Shown: positions 23,142-35,123 of the stretch, piece by piece | How the letters are laid out: each line of letters begins with the position of its first letter | How positions within the stretch are numbered: the first letter of the stretch is position 1 | From: Diprion similis | Lineage: Eukaryota; Arthropoda; Insecta; Hymenoptera; Diprionidae | DNA: 64,000 nucleotides | Reading direction: 5' to 3' | NCBI RefSeq assembly: GCF_021155765.1 | Contig: NC_060110.1 | Coordinates: forward strand, 23,458,001-23,522,000 | The notes under the pieces: model-generated | Told to the model about the DNA's origin: nothing | Seen by the model: only the letters and a program-made list of their open reading frames with translations | Databases searched by the model: none | Program-made: the position numbers and the translations under genes

Positions 23142-24770
23142 TCCATAGAATTTAATCGAATGGTGATGAAAAGCGAAGAAATAGGGTAAAAAATTCCACG
23201 CCTGAACCCCGAAGTCAATAATCAAACGGATTTCAAATGAATTGAGATATCTGGCAGGCCGGACGAGCGGGCGTCGAGTGAAGGGACTAAACAGAGCTCT
23301 CCTGTGGTCTCGACCACATGGCCATCCCCCTGAAGCCGTGTGCGTGCGCCCCTCGCCGAGTCATAGACACCGCGCGATGCATCTGACAGCCGGGATACGA
23401 ACCAGAAGCTGGTTGCCGGCCTCGGGCGACTTCTGCTTTCAGAGCGGAGCTTGACGAGTCCAAACAAATAAATTCACCTTCGACATCATCAGCTCCGCGC
23501 GCTGCAGTACCACGGGGATCGTTGACGAGCGATCGTATTGGACTCGTTTTCCGTTTCCGGATTTGATAGGGCCCGCAGAATCGACTAGACGTCAGATTTA
23601 ATCACTTCGCCATCTCTGTTGACTTTGCCCCGAGCTTTACCTCCCTGTCTGGATTCCAGACTCTGTTCACCTCGAAGGCTGCATGGACTTCGACAAAAAT
23701 CTTAAAGTATTGACGGGAAAACTTATCGACGCGACATTCACACCCGAATATTTTCGAATCATTATATCTGTTACGTTTTTAAAAAAAGGCGAATGGATAG
23801 GCCCATTTTTGTACCAGAGTGGGCCCAGATTGTTCGCATAACGAAATTGGCGCCACTCTTCTGACAAAGTTTAGTCATCGTTTCGAACTTGAATTACACG
23901 AACCTTATTACTTTATGCATAACTGGGTTAATGGAAGAAACAATTGAATCACGCCTGACCACCAAAATTCATCGAGTATCATCTGTCCGTTAGATTTACA
24001 ACAGTCGCGAAAGTTGATATAATTGCGATATTTTCTAGTGTTTCTTTTTTCGTTTTTGAGATCATTCTCGCAGCGTAGAAGTTTCCAAAAAGTTTTCAAG
24101 ATTGAGAGTTCGAGAAATTCGATTTCTAGAAATAAAAAGGGTGTTCAAGTAAATTAGCCTTCGGTTTCACCAACGCGCACGCATACAGCGAATATTACAA
24201 TTCGTATCCTGCTCACTGATCTCTAGATTGTTAATGAAGGGATAGGTGCGGGCATTGCGGGGATAAAGGAGCGAAGCCTGCGTTAGGCGGGCTTAAACAA
24301 CAATTTGAATTTGAATGTGAATTTGAATTTGATTGATTCCATTTCACGTGCGGGTACCACGGCGGCCGCATATTTCGTCTACGTGCCTCGGCAGAGCCGC
24401 AACGCGCCAACGAACGTCGAGCAAGCGCGTTGCATATTAATTATTATTTCACCCAGAGGTTTTTAATTAAATTTACGATATGCACAAAACGTTGGGCCAA
24501 ACCTGAATAGCACGACTGCGCCGCGAAAAACTCACTCCCGATCGTAAACAAAGACGGTGTTTTATATGTATAAAATAACATGTAAGAATAAAAGGAATTT
24601 TCATTTTCATTTTCGTTATTTTTATCGCGGGCACTTTAATGAAAAATATCATCTTTTACTTGATCGAATATCTTTACAAGCCCCTCTGCATACTTCTTAG
24701 CAAATCTCAAATTAAATCTGAGAGATTTCCCGCCTGTTTACGCGACCAGCCTTGATAGGCTTGAGCCGAA

Positions 24771-24778
24771 TGACGTCA
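24771..24778. promoter_or_regulatory. CRE octamer TGACGTCA
   Basis: A perfect palindromic CREB/ATF site in a promoter-like context (a second TGACGTA half-like site lies about 60 bases on, near a TATA-like TATATAA). One of five such octamers in the window. Confidence 0.4.
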
Positions 24779-25315
24779 CGAATGAAGTCGTTTCCACAGT
24801 GATGGCGGCTTTCAGCTGATCCTTATATAATGACGTATATCGAGGTCTAGTGTCCGATATAACTTCAAATCGGTTATTATTCCAAATAAAATCTATAGAA
24901 GTCTAAAAATTCTTCAATTTCCAAACTAAATAATAAATCCTACATCGCGTCAGTCACGAGGCGCCATGTCGTAAAATTAAAAATATTGAAGAAAACCGAG
25001 AAGAATAGTGGGGAGGTCGCAAAAAGTGGGAAAGGGTAAATTTGAACGGAGGCAAAGCAATCCTACGAGGAGTCGCAGAGGGAGGAAGAAGGTTCGAGCA
25101 CGTCGCGTCGTACGGGAGCAGTGATGAGGGCCAGGACTACATACGAATCCGACTATACATAGGCGAGGGTACATAGGCGTGAGAGAGAGGGGAATCGGCG
25201 AGGGGCAAGGGGGGGGGATGGGGAGTAGAGGCGAAGGAGGAGAGGACAGCAGGTGGCCAATTTCCCATCCGGAACGTATTTCTGCGCCCGAGAGTCGCGC
25301 GAGTAACCCCTCTCC

Positions 25316-25318
<3 letters not shown>

Positions 25319-25353
<35 letters not shown>

Positions 25354-25383
25354 CTCCCCCCCCCCCCCCCCCCCCCCCCCCCC
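25319..25383 (+). repeat. (CT)n microsatellite followed by a 28-C run
   Basis: CT dinucleotides up to about 25349, then an uninterrupted C run at 25356-25383, the longest in the window. It generates spurious long frames on both strands. Confidence 0.95.
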
Positions 25384-26357
25384 AAGGCGTCATCGGCGTC
25401 CCCAATATCACCGAGACAGAGAATAAGTTTTCCCGAAGGTTGTGCGCGACGAGGTTCTCCACGAATTATGGACGCGGGGCACCGTTGAAAGATGGGCCCC
25501 TCTAGGCTCTAACGTACCTCTCAGGCACCGTTTTACCCCCCGAGGCCTCCAGCTTGAATTCGTCTTTGACGGCTCAACCATTACAATCAGTTCTGCAACC
25601 GTGAGTTAGACGTATTTTCGAACCTACCAACGGCTCATAGGTGAGGAGGGGGAAAGGTCAGGGGTGACGAGGGGTGAAAACTTTCCTCAAAGTGGAAGTT
25701 TCTTCGAATTTGACCACATGATATACACGCTGAACGAGATAACTATAAAAATCTCTTGGAGTTATAATTACAGGCGAATAATTAGGTAACAGCTCGGAAT
25801 CTGAATTGAGGAATGAGAAAGTGTTTTGTTGATATCTTTTTGAAATTATTCGTATCGATCGGAAGAATATCTTTCTATTTACATGTTACCTGAAACTTAG
25901 CATGAATGTCGGGGCTACTCGTAAATCATCATTATTTTCTTTCAATGCTATCCCTTTGGACTACCGATAAAACGGTGAATGGAGAGTTCAGTTAAGTTTT
26001 ATGTTAAAAAAAAAAGTTGAAATGAATCGTAAAATCCAAAAATTGAATTTATTGAATTACCCTGGATGGAGTAAAAATGTGGATAATCAGTACTTATTTT
26101 CTATCCGTAGATCGGAAATATTAATAAATTATATATCGATCCGTATGACAAGGGGTTGTGAATCACGTTCACCTAAATATTCGTACGTTGTACATACGTG
26201 CATAATATATAATAATATGAATCCGCATGGAAGGGGATGGCCATTGGTCGTGGTAATGGGAAACGGGATGCAGGCCTCTTCCCTAGACCGTACCATAAAA
26301 ATTCCAATAAGTCTGACCACACCAGGTACGTACTACTGCTCCGTATGTTACTCGATT

Positions 26358-26380
26358 GGTTGCCTGCCTGCCTGCCTGCC
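26358..26380. repeat. (GCCT)n microsatellite
   Basis: About five tetranucleotide units. Confidence 0.8.
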
Positions 26381-29300
26381 CCTATAACCTTTGGCCAAAG
26401 GGACCAAACGGTTAAGTTCCACCGAGGGAAAGAAAGAAGGAATGAATTTTAACCGATCGATATTACGACGGCCCGGTTGCGAATCTGCCGAAAAGGAAAT
26501 GAAAAAGGAAAAGAGAAAGGGAGAAGAATTATGCAAGCTTAATGATCTCGACTCAAATTCATGCCTCAACTTTTCCTTGCAACTGCAACATAGATTTGTT
26601 AAAAAAGATCTACAAAACAATCACAAAATTTGGAAGACCAAATTTCGGTTTCATTGTTGCGAATGATGCACAGATTTCTGCATGTGGATCAGCTTTCTTC
26701 TTTACTTTCAGTCCGCTTGGTTTGAGAAATACAAGCTCAGGGAAATTACTCCGGCCAACAAAAAACAGGAAACTGATAAACCAAATTTATGGGATCTAAA
26801 GCTCCTGTCAGCCGTTACTACTTCGCATCTTCGCCGGCTTTCCGCGCACCTGACTAAGGCTACAGTGGAAAGAGCTCGCCGTAGTCAGACGCCGGTTTGC
26901 GGACGACGACACGCTGATACTGACCACTTTCTGCAGCCGACAAAGCAAGCAGGTGAACGCTTCGATGTTTACTTGGGAAATTTTTGCCACAAAATGCCTA
27001 GTCTTTGTGGAAAATTTTTGGTCTATAGACCATGATTTCATAACGATGATTTTTCCACAGATATTCAGTAATTTCTTCGTGAGCTTTAAGATCGTGACGT
27101 TAATGTGACGATGCATTTTTAGCAAAATTGGTGATTTTGGATGATTCCATTTAGCTTAGGATTGTCTAGAACGGGGTAAAGTGGTGTAATAAAGCGAAGA
27201 ATGTACTTAGATTTGGTAAATTTTAGTACAATGTAGAGTCATTGTAAAGTTGCAAAATTGGGATATCGGAATTGATGTTTCGTTATTTTAACGTTAATGG
27301 TGTTTATCTCGTATTTTCACAGTGGAATTTGATCGACAAAGGTAAATAAAAAACGAATTAATCACCGCCCATCGTGGCGGAGAATCGGAGAGTCTACAGT
27401 GTGATAAATACATTTGAGAAAAGGGAAAAGAAGGAAAGTTGTAAAATGAAATAAACTTGAAATGGTACACGGGTGGTGAAATTTCCACGGGGCGGTAGGT
27501 ACGAGCGATTTAATAAATCCTGCGGCTTTCTCCCCCGGAACTTTTGATCTTTTTCATAATAGTGTATATAAACCTTGCGATCCTGCGGTATAAGAAATGC
27601 GAAGATTTAAATCAGGATTGGGACTGTAAAAATTGACGTTTGTAACGAGGTCGCAGTGCACGCAACGCGTTGGAAAAAGTGGTTTTATCAATTTCCCCCA
27701 AAAGCTCGCGGATAGGGGTGGATCGCAATTTCCCAAAACCGCCCTGCTCGGCTCGTGTCTGCGCGTTAAAATTTATATTCAACACTCACATTCCTTCACG
27801 TCTAATCGAAAGGCTCTTTTTATATCCTGGCAATAATTTTCTTAGTTTTTGATTTCGTGGAGGGATCTATAAAAACGCAGGGAAGTTTAAACTGCTTTCT
27901 CTGACTGATTGCAAGGGAGAGAGAGAGAGAGAGAGAGAAAGAAAGTTCATCTTCCTGTGAAATTTCCGGTATTTTTTTCTTGCTGCTTCTGTTTTTTTTT
28001 TTAACCTACAGCAGTTATAAAGAAGTAAGAGGAAAGAAAGATACTCACATAAAAGCGAGTGCGTCGCGGCATAATATTAATACGATTCGATATAATATTT
28101 TCGTCGAATAATCTTCATCAAAGTAAACGGAAATCGTGTAACCTGTCATCTTTGAATTCACGAAACACGTCGCGTTGGGCGTAGACGATATGTGAAATGG
28201 ATGAAAAGAATAATAACAACAATCGTAGAAGAGGGTTTAATAAATAACGAAACAGTGAAACGGGATCGTGATAAACCTTCTCTGGATTTCGTTCTAGCTT
28301 TGATCCCCGCTGGCTGGCTGACTGGCGAACAAATTTCACCAGCAGCAAAAATCTTTTAAAAAATAAAATATGTGACGTATGTACATACTTATTATTAATT
28401 ATAATCTTTGTCAGAGGGATGCCGACGCGTGCACGTGCGTAGATAAATCTTCACCGAGTTACATGCATACGATATGTGTGATGTATACATATTACACATA
28501 TGTGCATACCTCGTATACCTATATTCGTCGTCGTCGCGTCGTCTCTGCCGAGTTACTTACACCACACGTATATAAAATGTGTGTAAGCATAGGTATATAT
28601 ACGCGTATGCAGCTTCTTTCATAATTTTAAGACCACGCTGTCTAGCCAGGAATACGATCTCAAAACAAACAAGATTAATTACAATAATATTGTATAAAAT
28701 ATACAACTTCAAAGGCGATCCAACAAATTGTGATTAAAAGTAAAAACACGTCAGTTTTCTTGACTTTGGACAAAAATTAATAGACCCTGATTACAGAAAC
28801 TTGTATTACCGAAACCTTCGACAGACAACATTTTGATAGAACCTAATTATTTTACTACAGTTTAAAAATGCATTATATTTTAGTGAATTAAATTTGATTT
28901 ATCTCTATAATATTTTTGACAAATCTTGTGAAAATTTTCGACCACGTATTTTTTCTACGTGCCTAATACGGTCTGCGGATATTAAATTTTAAATTCCTAC
29001 CACACGTGTATGTCTACACCATATACATATATTATATACATATATATACCTATGTGTATGCTTAGGTGCGCGTTTCTGTATATATGTATATACCCGGTGA
29101 TTTCGTAATATAAGGGACATTTACACGTGCTGTGAACAACGCAGAAGAGACCGCAACACCGCCTGTACGTTATTTACGGTTTGGCAGCCCGCATCTACGA
29201 TATACTATACCAACGAGCCTAGGTCTCGCCTCGACAGTACATAGTTTATGTATGGGGCATTCGATGCCGTTTTGACCATCCTCCCAATCTCGTTCCGTCA

Positions 29301-29849
29301 AATTTGAACCCTGATATTCAATCCCTTACCGAGTTTTGCTCAAAAGAAGCTTACTTGAATCTTTATTCAACACATTTCCTTGATTCTTTTTTGGTCCCCT
29401 TTGAAATGAATCCTGATAGACAGAAACTTTGAACAACGGTTAAAAAAAATCTCAGGTCTAATGAAATGTGAAAGATGAAGAATTTATCAGCTATCGGTTG
29501 AAAAATTAGCAGAAATAAATGTTTTTCCAACTTCTTGATATTTTTCGTTCTTCGCTTTCGTTGAGAAGTAAGGCTAGAGAATCTTCTTTGTGCTCCGTGC
29601 GAACAGTAATTTCGTATCTCGAGACGAAGGGATGGGCAAAGTCGTCGGACTGCAGAGGCGGGATTTGACACACGTGGCAAACACGTGCGCGACGCTGGAA
29701 TACACGTACGTATAGATGTACGTGGAAAGCTCACTATCCGCAGAGAAGTCAGGGGCTGGAAGTTGGCTTGACTGCCAAAATAAATTGTTAAAGCTTTTCC
29801 GCAGTATTGCAGTAATTAGCCAAGATAAACCTTGGACTTTTCAATATTG

Positions 29850-29874
29850 CACACACACACACACACACACACAC
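29850..29874. repeat. (CA)n microsatellite
   Basis: About twelve CA units. Confidence 0.9.
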
Positions 29875-30106
29875 CTGCACACTTAACTTCGTAATTAAAA
29901 TGTATCCCGGAAATTTGAAGAGAAATTCGAAACGTAACTTTGTAAAGCCAAATGCAAATGATCACGTGTCTAATTTGTAAGTTGTGGATAATTTTTTTTT
30001 TTTGAAAATTTAGTTACCTCTCACTGTTTTTGCAACTTTGTGAAAAAATTTCGACGGAATAAACTTTTCGAAGTATAATTATATTCTTGTGAATTTCATC
30101 CTCGTG

Positions 30107-30123
30107 CCCCCCCCCCCCCCCCC
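30107..30123 (+). repeat. poly-C run (17 C)
   Basis: Uninterrupted homopolymer. Confidence 0.95.
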
Positions 30124-30858
30124 AGCATATCAGGTTTCATTTCTCACGAGTATAAAGTGCACCTCATGATTTTCTCGTCAGATATATATATTAATAATTT
30201 TCAATGCTTCGCCCGGTGAGGTGGAAAATTATGGAATAATAAACGAAGATGGGCAATACGACCAGTTATATGTATCCACGTATACTTCTGTCAGCTGATA
30301 GATAATTCTATGAGCTCTGCCCCATCCCTCTTACTGCCGAGGAGGGACCGAGTCCGCGGCTGTCGATATCACAGGTGTAACCTGAACAGGTGGGATTTCT
30401 CCCTCATTTCCCCACGGACCTAGGGAGCAATTTTAACATTACTATTAAGGCGGAGCTGCCCCTGGGATTGAAACGAGCACGAATCGGCTGTCACGAGGAG
30501 CGTGCACACGAATGTGTATCGTGCGTTACTGATAGACATGTATTATGTATATACATGCGTATCTGATAAGAGTTTATCAATCGCTAGGTCTCTCTAGCTC
30601 CGCACAATCGAGAAATTTCAGGAGATTTTAACTCAGGAAGCGTGGAAAAAGAACTAGAAGCAAAAATGTCCCCGAAATTTTGAGCTCACCATTTATTTTT
30701 ACGATTTTAAAGATAACTCGAAACGTTTTACTCGTAGTATTACGTATAATTTAAGGGTACATATATAAACGAATCCTTGAATGAAAACAAAATTTTCCTG
30801 ATATCGTCAATTCCGTTTGCTGTAGGTTACAAATTTTCAAAGATATAAGGGTGATCTA

Positions 30859-31168
30859 TTGCGCATGCGCAAAACTATTGAAATCTATTGGTCGGTGAAA
30901 TCGTATCGCGGCAACGTTCGGGGGAGAAAATGTGAAACTCTCCCGCGTAAAGTGGCGGATTGAAATTTCGTAGTTAGGATGACTCGTAGCAATCATCAGT
31001 CATCATTCATCGATTGAACATGAAAATTAATTGCCATCTGCAACCAATGCATGGACTATTCAAGACCTGCTTAACCTAAAAAAAACATCGCAACATCTGC
31101 ATAACCTCTATGAGTAGCGTTTGACGGCTGAAGTCGCAGTGGCAAGACGATGATGTTCGCGCATGCGC
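30859..31168. promoter_or_regulatory. promoter-like patch with two NRF-1-type palindromes
   Basis: TTGCGCATGCGCAA at 30859-30872 and a second GCGCATGCGC at 31159-31168 match the nuclear respiratory factor 1 (ewg in insects) palindrome. ETS-like CCGGAA and TTCCGG motifs follow at 31.29-31.33 kb. Paired NRF-1 sites about 300 bases apart are typical of broadly expressed promoters, often bidirectional. The transcript it serves is unknown. It could be an upstream exon of nervy (minus) or a plus-strand transcript. Confidence 0.4.
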
Positions 31169-31169
31169 A

Positions 31170-34100
31170 GTCGAACATTCAATGACTCGATGTACCAAGA
31201 TCCACTTTTTCCGCTGTGTATAATATTCGAAATAAGATTGTGCATCAATCGAAATCGTTAAAACTGTGCAGTTCGATTTTTGAGATTCGGGTCACCTTCC
31301 GGCTTTTAAATCTGTTCCGGAAACGGAAGTCGATTGTTTACCGTCTCGCTGAGCTGCGCCCGATTAGCCGAGGTGTTTCCGGTATTAGTATAAGAAGATG
31401 ATCGCGGCGTGATGCAATTAGCCGGTTTACGTGTCGTGGAACATTATGTCTGGGTAGGTGTATAAGATATAGGTATAATGCCTCCGAGAGACTTTCGTAA
31501 CGTTCTTAAATTCTAATTCCAATACCTACCGTACGAATCAAATGAGTGACAGCCAGGTGCTATTCAACACGCGTAGTTTTCAAGGCTCGATCGTTCTTGA
31601 GAATAAGAGGAAAACCGATAAACGTGCACATGGATATACAATCACCTACAACACCTATGTGTACCGGTTACACCACTGTTACACCCGGAGTTTGTTATAC
31701 TCATGCCATCGTTTATTTACACAGCTTCTTTCGTCCGTCTTGCACCGTCTTCTTCAGCTGATTGCGAGTGTATTAGTATATCTGCGAGAAATCTACGTGC
31801 TCTTTACCTACACACCCTTAACCATCCACTCTCACCTGTAACTTATACCTACGTATACACCGGAGGAAAAATAACGGGCAAAGTCGCTTGGCTCGAACTA
31901 CGAGATTTCCCTAATCCCCTGCGAAAACCCCCAAGAGTGTTGGTACCTTCTAATTGTCAAGCACAGTGCAATGCCTGCAGTTCACCGAGCTCGGGTCCCA
32001 ATTTAAACAGACAAATAAACAGAGTTCGCGAGCCACTTGGCACCTCTTTGCAATCTCGGGTCTACTGGATGATTTATCGTCAGCTATAACCGTATTTTAA
32101 TAGCTCGTACACAGTTTTTTGTTCCTGCTTTAGTTATAGCAGGTGAACATATAACAAATAAGGCCCCATTTCGTCTGAAGCACAATTCCGGAAGTGACGA
32201 TAATTTTTAAGGTAACGAAAAAAGTATCACGCGTGAACCTGTATTCATGGATTCAACTCGCAGTTTTAAAATGAAAAAGAAAAATAGGGTTGAGTTGAAA
32301 ATTCTAACTTAAAAACTTGGTTACTATCAGCTGTTGCAGTGCTTCTCGAATTACATTAGACTGATTGACGCACGTAGTTTCTGATAATAACCAGAATATG
32401 TGAATAAGTGACATCAGTCCAGCATCCCCTAAATCGTGAACTGTTTCCAGAGTACCTCATATACACACACGATATATACGATGTTGAACACAGTGATTCG
32501 AGTAAGTGTACACAAGAGGAAAGTTCAACCTGTAGACAGTACAACACAAGTACACGCAAACAATAGAGCCTTAATGTACTAGGCACAATGGAGTGAGTAC
32601 ATATCGCAAGGCGTAGTACGTACAGAGCATACTGCACAAGAGAGAAAGAGAGAAAGAGAGAAAGAGAGAGGAACTCGCCAGCGGCGATTCGGTGAATATT
32701 TGCTCATTCCAAACGGTCAAACACTCTTGGTTTGCTTACAGGTTTCTCCATGGCGCCGCCACATCCAAAGGCCAATGCTTGGCTCCTATGTAGGACGTAG
32801 GTAGGTGGGTACATACGAATCGAGGAGCCCATAGGGGAGGAAAACCTAATGTTTGGACACATGCCTCGCACATGTTGTAGCATCGCTGCACACCACGCGG
32901 CCTCCAGGCCGCGGTACGAGTTTCGAAGGGCGGGGGTGGAGGGTTGAGGGGTGTAAGGTGGGCGGAGGTGGTGGTGGAGGTGGACGGGGGGAGGGAGAGA
33001 AGGGGAAGCCTTTAATACCGACGAACTGAAATTTCCAATATTAGAACGGTGCGGCGAGAGAGGCAGGCCAGATGTCTACCGCGTACCTACCCACTGCTTA
33101 CGTTTAATGTAATTCCATTACAAAAATGTCTCGCACAGCCCGCGCCTCGTTTACTCAAACGCCTAGCTCCGGGCCAGCTAGCCAAACTTTTCCTCTTGAT
33201 AATCAACGTCCGAAGTTTCAACCGATGTCTCCTGATTCTTCGTCTTAAACTCTCTAACTCCTCAACCCCAAAAAATAACATTCTTCTGCAGGATACGTCG
33301 CAGGTTAGTCTGTCCGCCCTTCCCACCTTAGAAGTTACGAATATTTCATTCACTTTTTTGAAAAAGAAAAGTTATAAAAGTAAAACAACCAGAGTTCAGC
33401 TGTTTATAGTATTTCAATTGATACTGAACGCATGGGGTGAGGATGGTTGTTTCCATTTTAAATACTATTCTTCGAACTAATCAGCTTGGTTATGTGGACT
33501 TTTTTTTCGTAATTTTTTTTTGGTAAACACTTTGAAAGTGCAACTAATTCAAAGAGCAAGTCTGTAAGAAATTATTTCTATAATAGATGGACACTAGATG
33601 GTGATTTGAATAGTTTCATACGATATTGATAGTCTGTAATAAGGGACAAACTGTGAAATCGTATCAATCACTCAGCTGAAGAAAATCGATTCAACGATTA
33701 TACTCGATTAAGTGAGAAAAAATAATTGATGTAATAGAAAATTGATTATTTTTGGTGTAATTCTTCAGCATGTATCTCATTCCTCCTGAAAATCAAGTTG
33801 CTTGTACCTACTTATAGGCACAATCCTATACCAATTCTCAGGCTGATTTATATCTGACAACGAGTTGTCTACCTCGCAGGTGAATTTCGACGTTAATTAC
33901 GTCAGCAGCACTGCTCGATCGGTTATCCGTCAAATAATAACTGAGCTGCAGGTTGTACCCCGCGCGCCAACCCCTCTGTCTCTAAACAGTGTCTGATCGC
34001 GATGATAGGAACAAACCGCAGGATAACGTGTCCTGGTGTATGATGTGTACTGTAGATCATCCGGATACAGCGGGCGGTGGAAGAGTGACTGCAGCAGAGA

Positions 34101-34630
34101 GAGACGAGGAGGACGAGGATTGAGGGAAATAAGGGGGAGGGAGGACGGGGCTTATGGCGAAGAGGGGATGAAAGGGACGAGAGAAAGATTAATAATATAG
34201 AAAAGTCAAAGCCAAAGCCAAAACCGGAGCTGCCACCACGCCGCCACCCACCCGACAAGCTTTCCTCTGCTTCTCTTCTGTTGCCAACAGTTAATCGATA
34301 TAATACTTCAGAATAACACACACACACACGTATGTAGGTAGGTATAATACACACGTGCAGCACCATCATCGTATACCTACCTGCCCACTTCACCCCTACC
34401 TCACACAGAAAAAGCAACTGAAAAATAAACATAAATACAAGGGTAGACAAATATGTGTGTAAATAACTAAATGTAAGAGGGTAAATTTTGTAAACATGTT
34501 AGTATACAGGGATAACACCAATTTATACTCCATGTTTACATGCATTCCAGCTAGTACCCTGCAGGAATTTGATTTTGTCTCTTTGTACTTCTCATTCTTG
34601 ACTATTTCGTTCCACTTTAACGTGATCGCA
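31170..34630. other. no gene recognised
   Basis: The longest frames here lack splice context and have no family resemblance. A G-rich stretch at about 32.93-33.00 kb has several G runs that could form quadruplexes. Confidence 0.4.
32638..32671. repeat. (GAGAAA)n / GA-rich microsatellite
   Basis: AGAGAGAA units repeated three to four times. Confidence 0.85.
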
Positions 34631-34634
34631 ACGA

Positions 34635-34897
34635 TTTGGCGGGAATTATTCACTTTGAATTTCTCGCCTTTTGAACGTCCAATTGGCGCCAGTCTGCGTC
34701 ACTGATCTCAAGCCAATCAGAGCGCGTGGTTTGATATCAAGAAAGACCGGGACTCCATTCGCGATGGAATGATGGGCCACCTTATTGTTAATTGGTGGTT
34801 AAATGAGTAGGAGTACCAACACTTAGAAATTGGTAAACACAAGAAATTGCCGCCAACCTACAGGCACGTGCAAGACATTGATCTTATTGGCGGGAGC
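34635..34897. promoter_or_regulatory. promoter-like patch with E2F-type and CCAAT motifs
   Basis: TTTGGCGGGAA at 34635-34645 is a perfect E2F/DP consensus. ATTGGCGGGAGC at 34886-34897 is a near match, TTGGCGCC lies at 34683-34690, and CCAATCA lies at 34713-34719. This grouping is typical of cell-cycle genes. It lies 230-490 bases upstream of the candidate ATG at 35124 on the plus strand. Confidence 0.4.
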
Positions 34898-35123
34898 AAA
34901 GGATGAATCAAATTGCGGGATTCAAGTGAGTGAATCCACCTCCATCTCCAGAGTCCTGGAGAATGTTGAAACAGAGTTGATCTAACTTTTAACCACGTCG
35001 GTTCCTCCTTCGAATAATTTCCCTCGCATCTCTGTAGGTTGGAAGCGAACTTTCGCGCGGTAGCGAAGTAGATAAAGAAGTGATTATATGAGAAGGTGAC
35101 AAGGACAGATAGAATCAGGAAAA

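Larger units (their letters stand above)
20789..30840. other. gene-poor stretch, no secure gene
   Basis: About 10 kb without a recognisable exon. It may include 5' UTR exons or the promoter of nervy: a GC-rich patch lies at 23.2-23.7 kb, and a CRE octamer with a GATGGCGGC sequence lies at 24.77-24.81 kb. Low-complexity frames around 25.0-25.5 kb come from CT and C runs. Confidence 0.5.

Noticed and set aside
24977-25505. Long frames on both strands
   Set aside because: Produced by CT and poly-C/G repeats, giving polyglycine, polyproline or RE/SL repeats.
33049-33480. 143-codon plus-strand frame
   Set aside because: Starts at a GTG-type codon. Its peptide is a random Leu/Arg/Pro mix and there is no homology or splice context.
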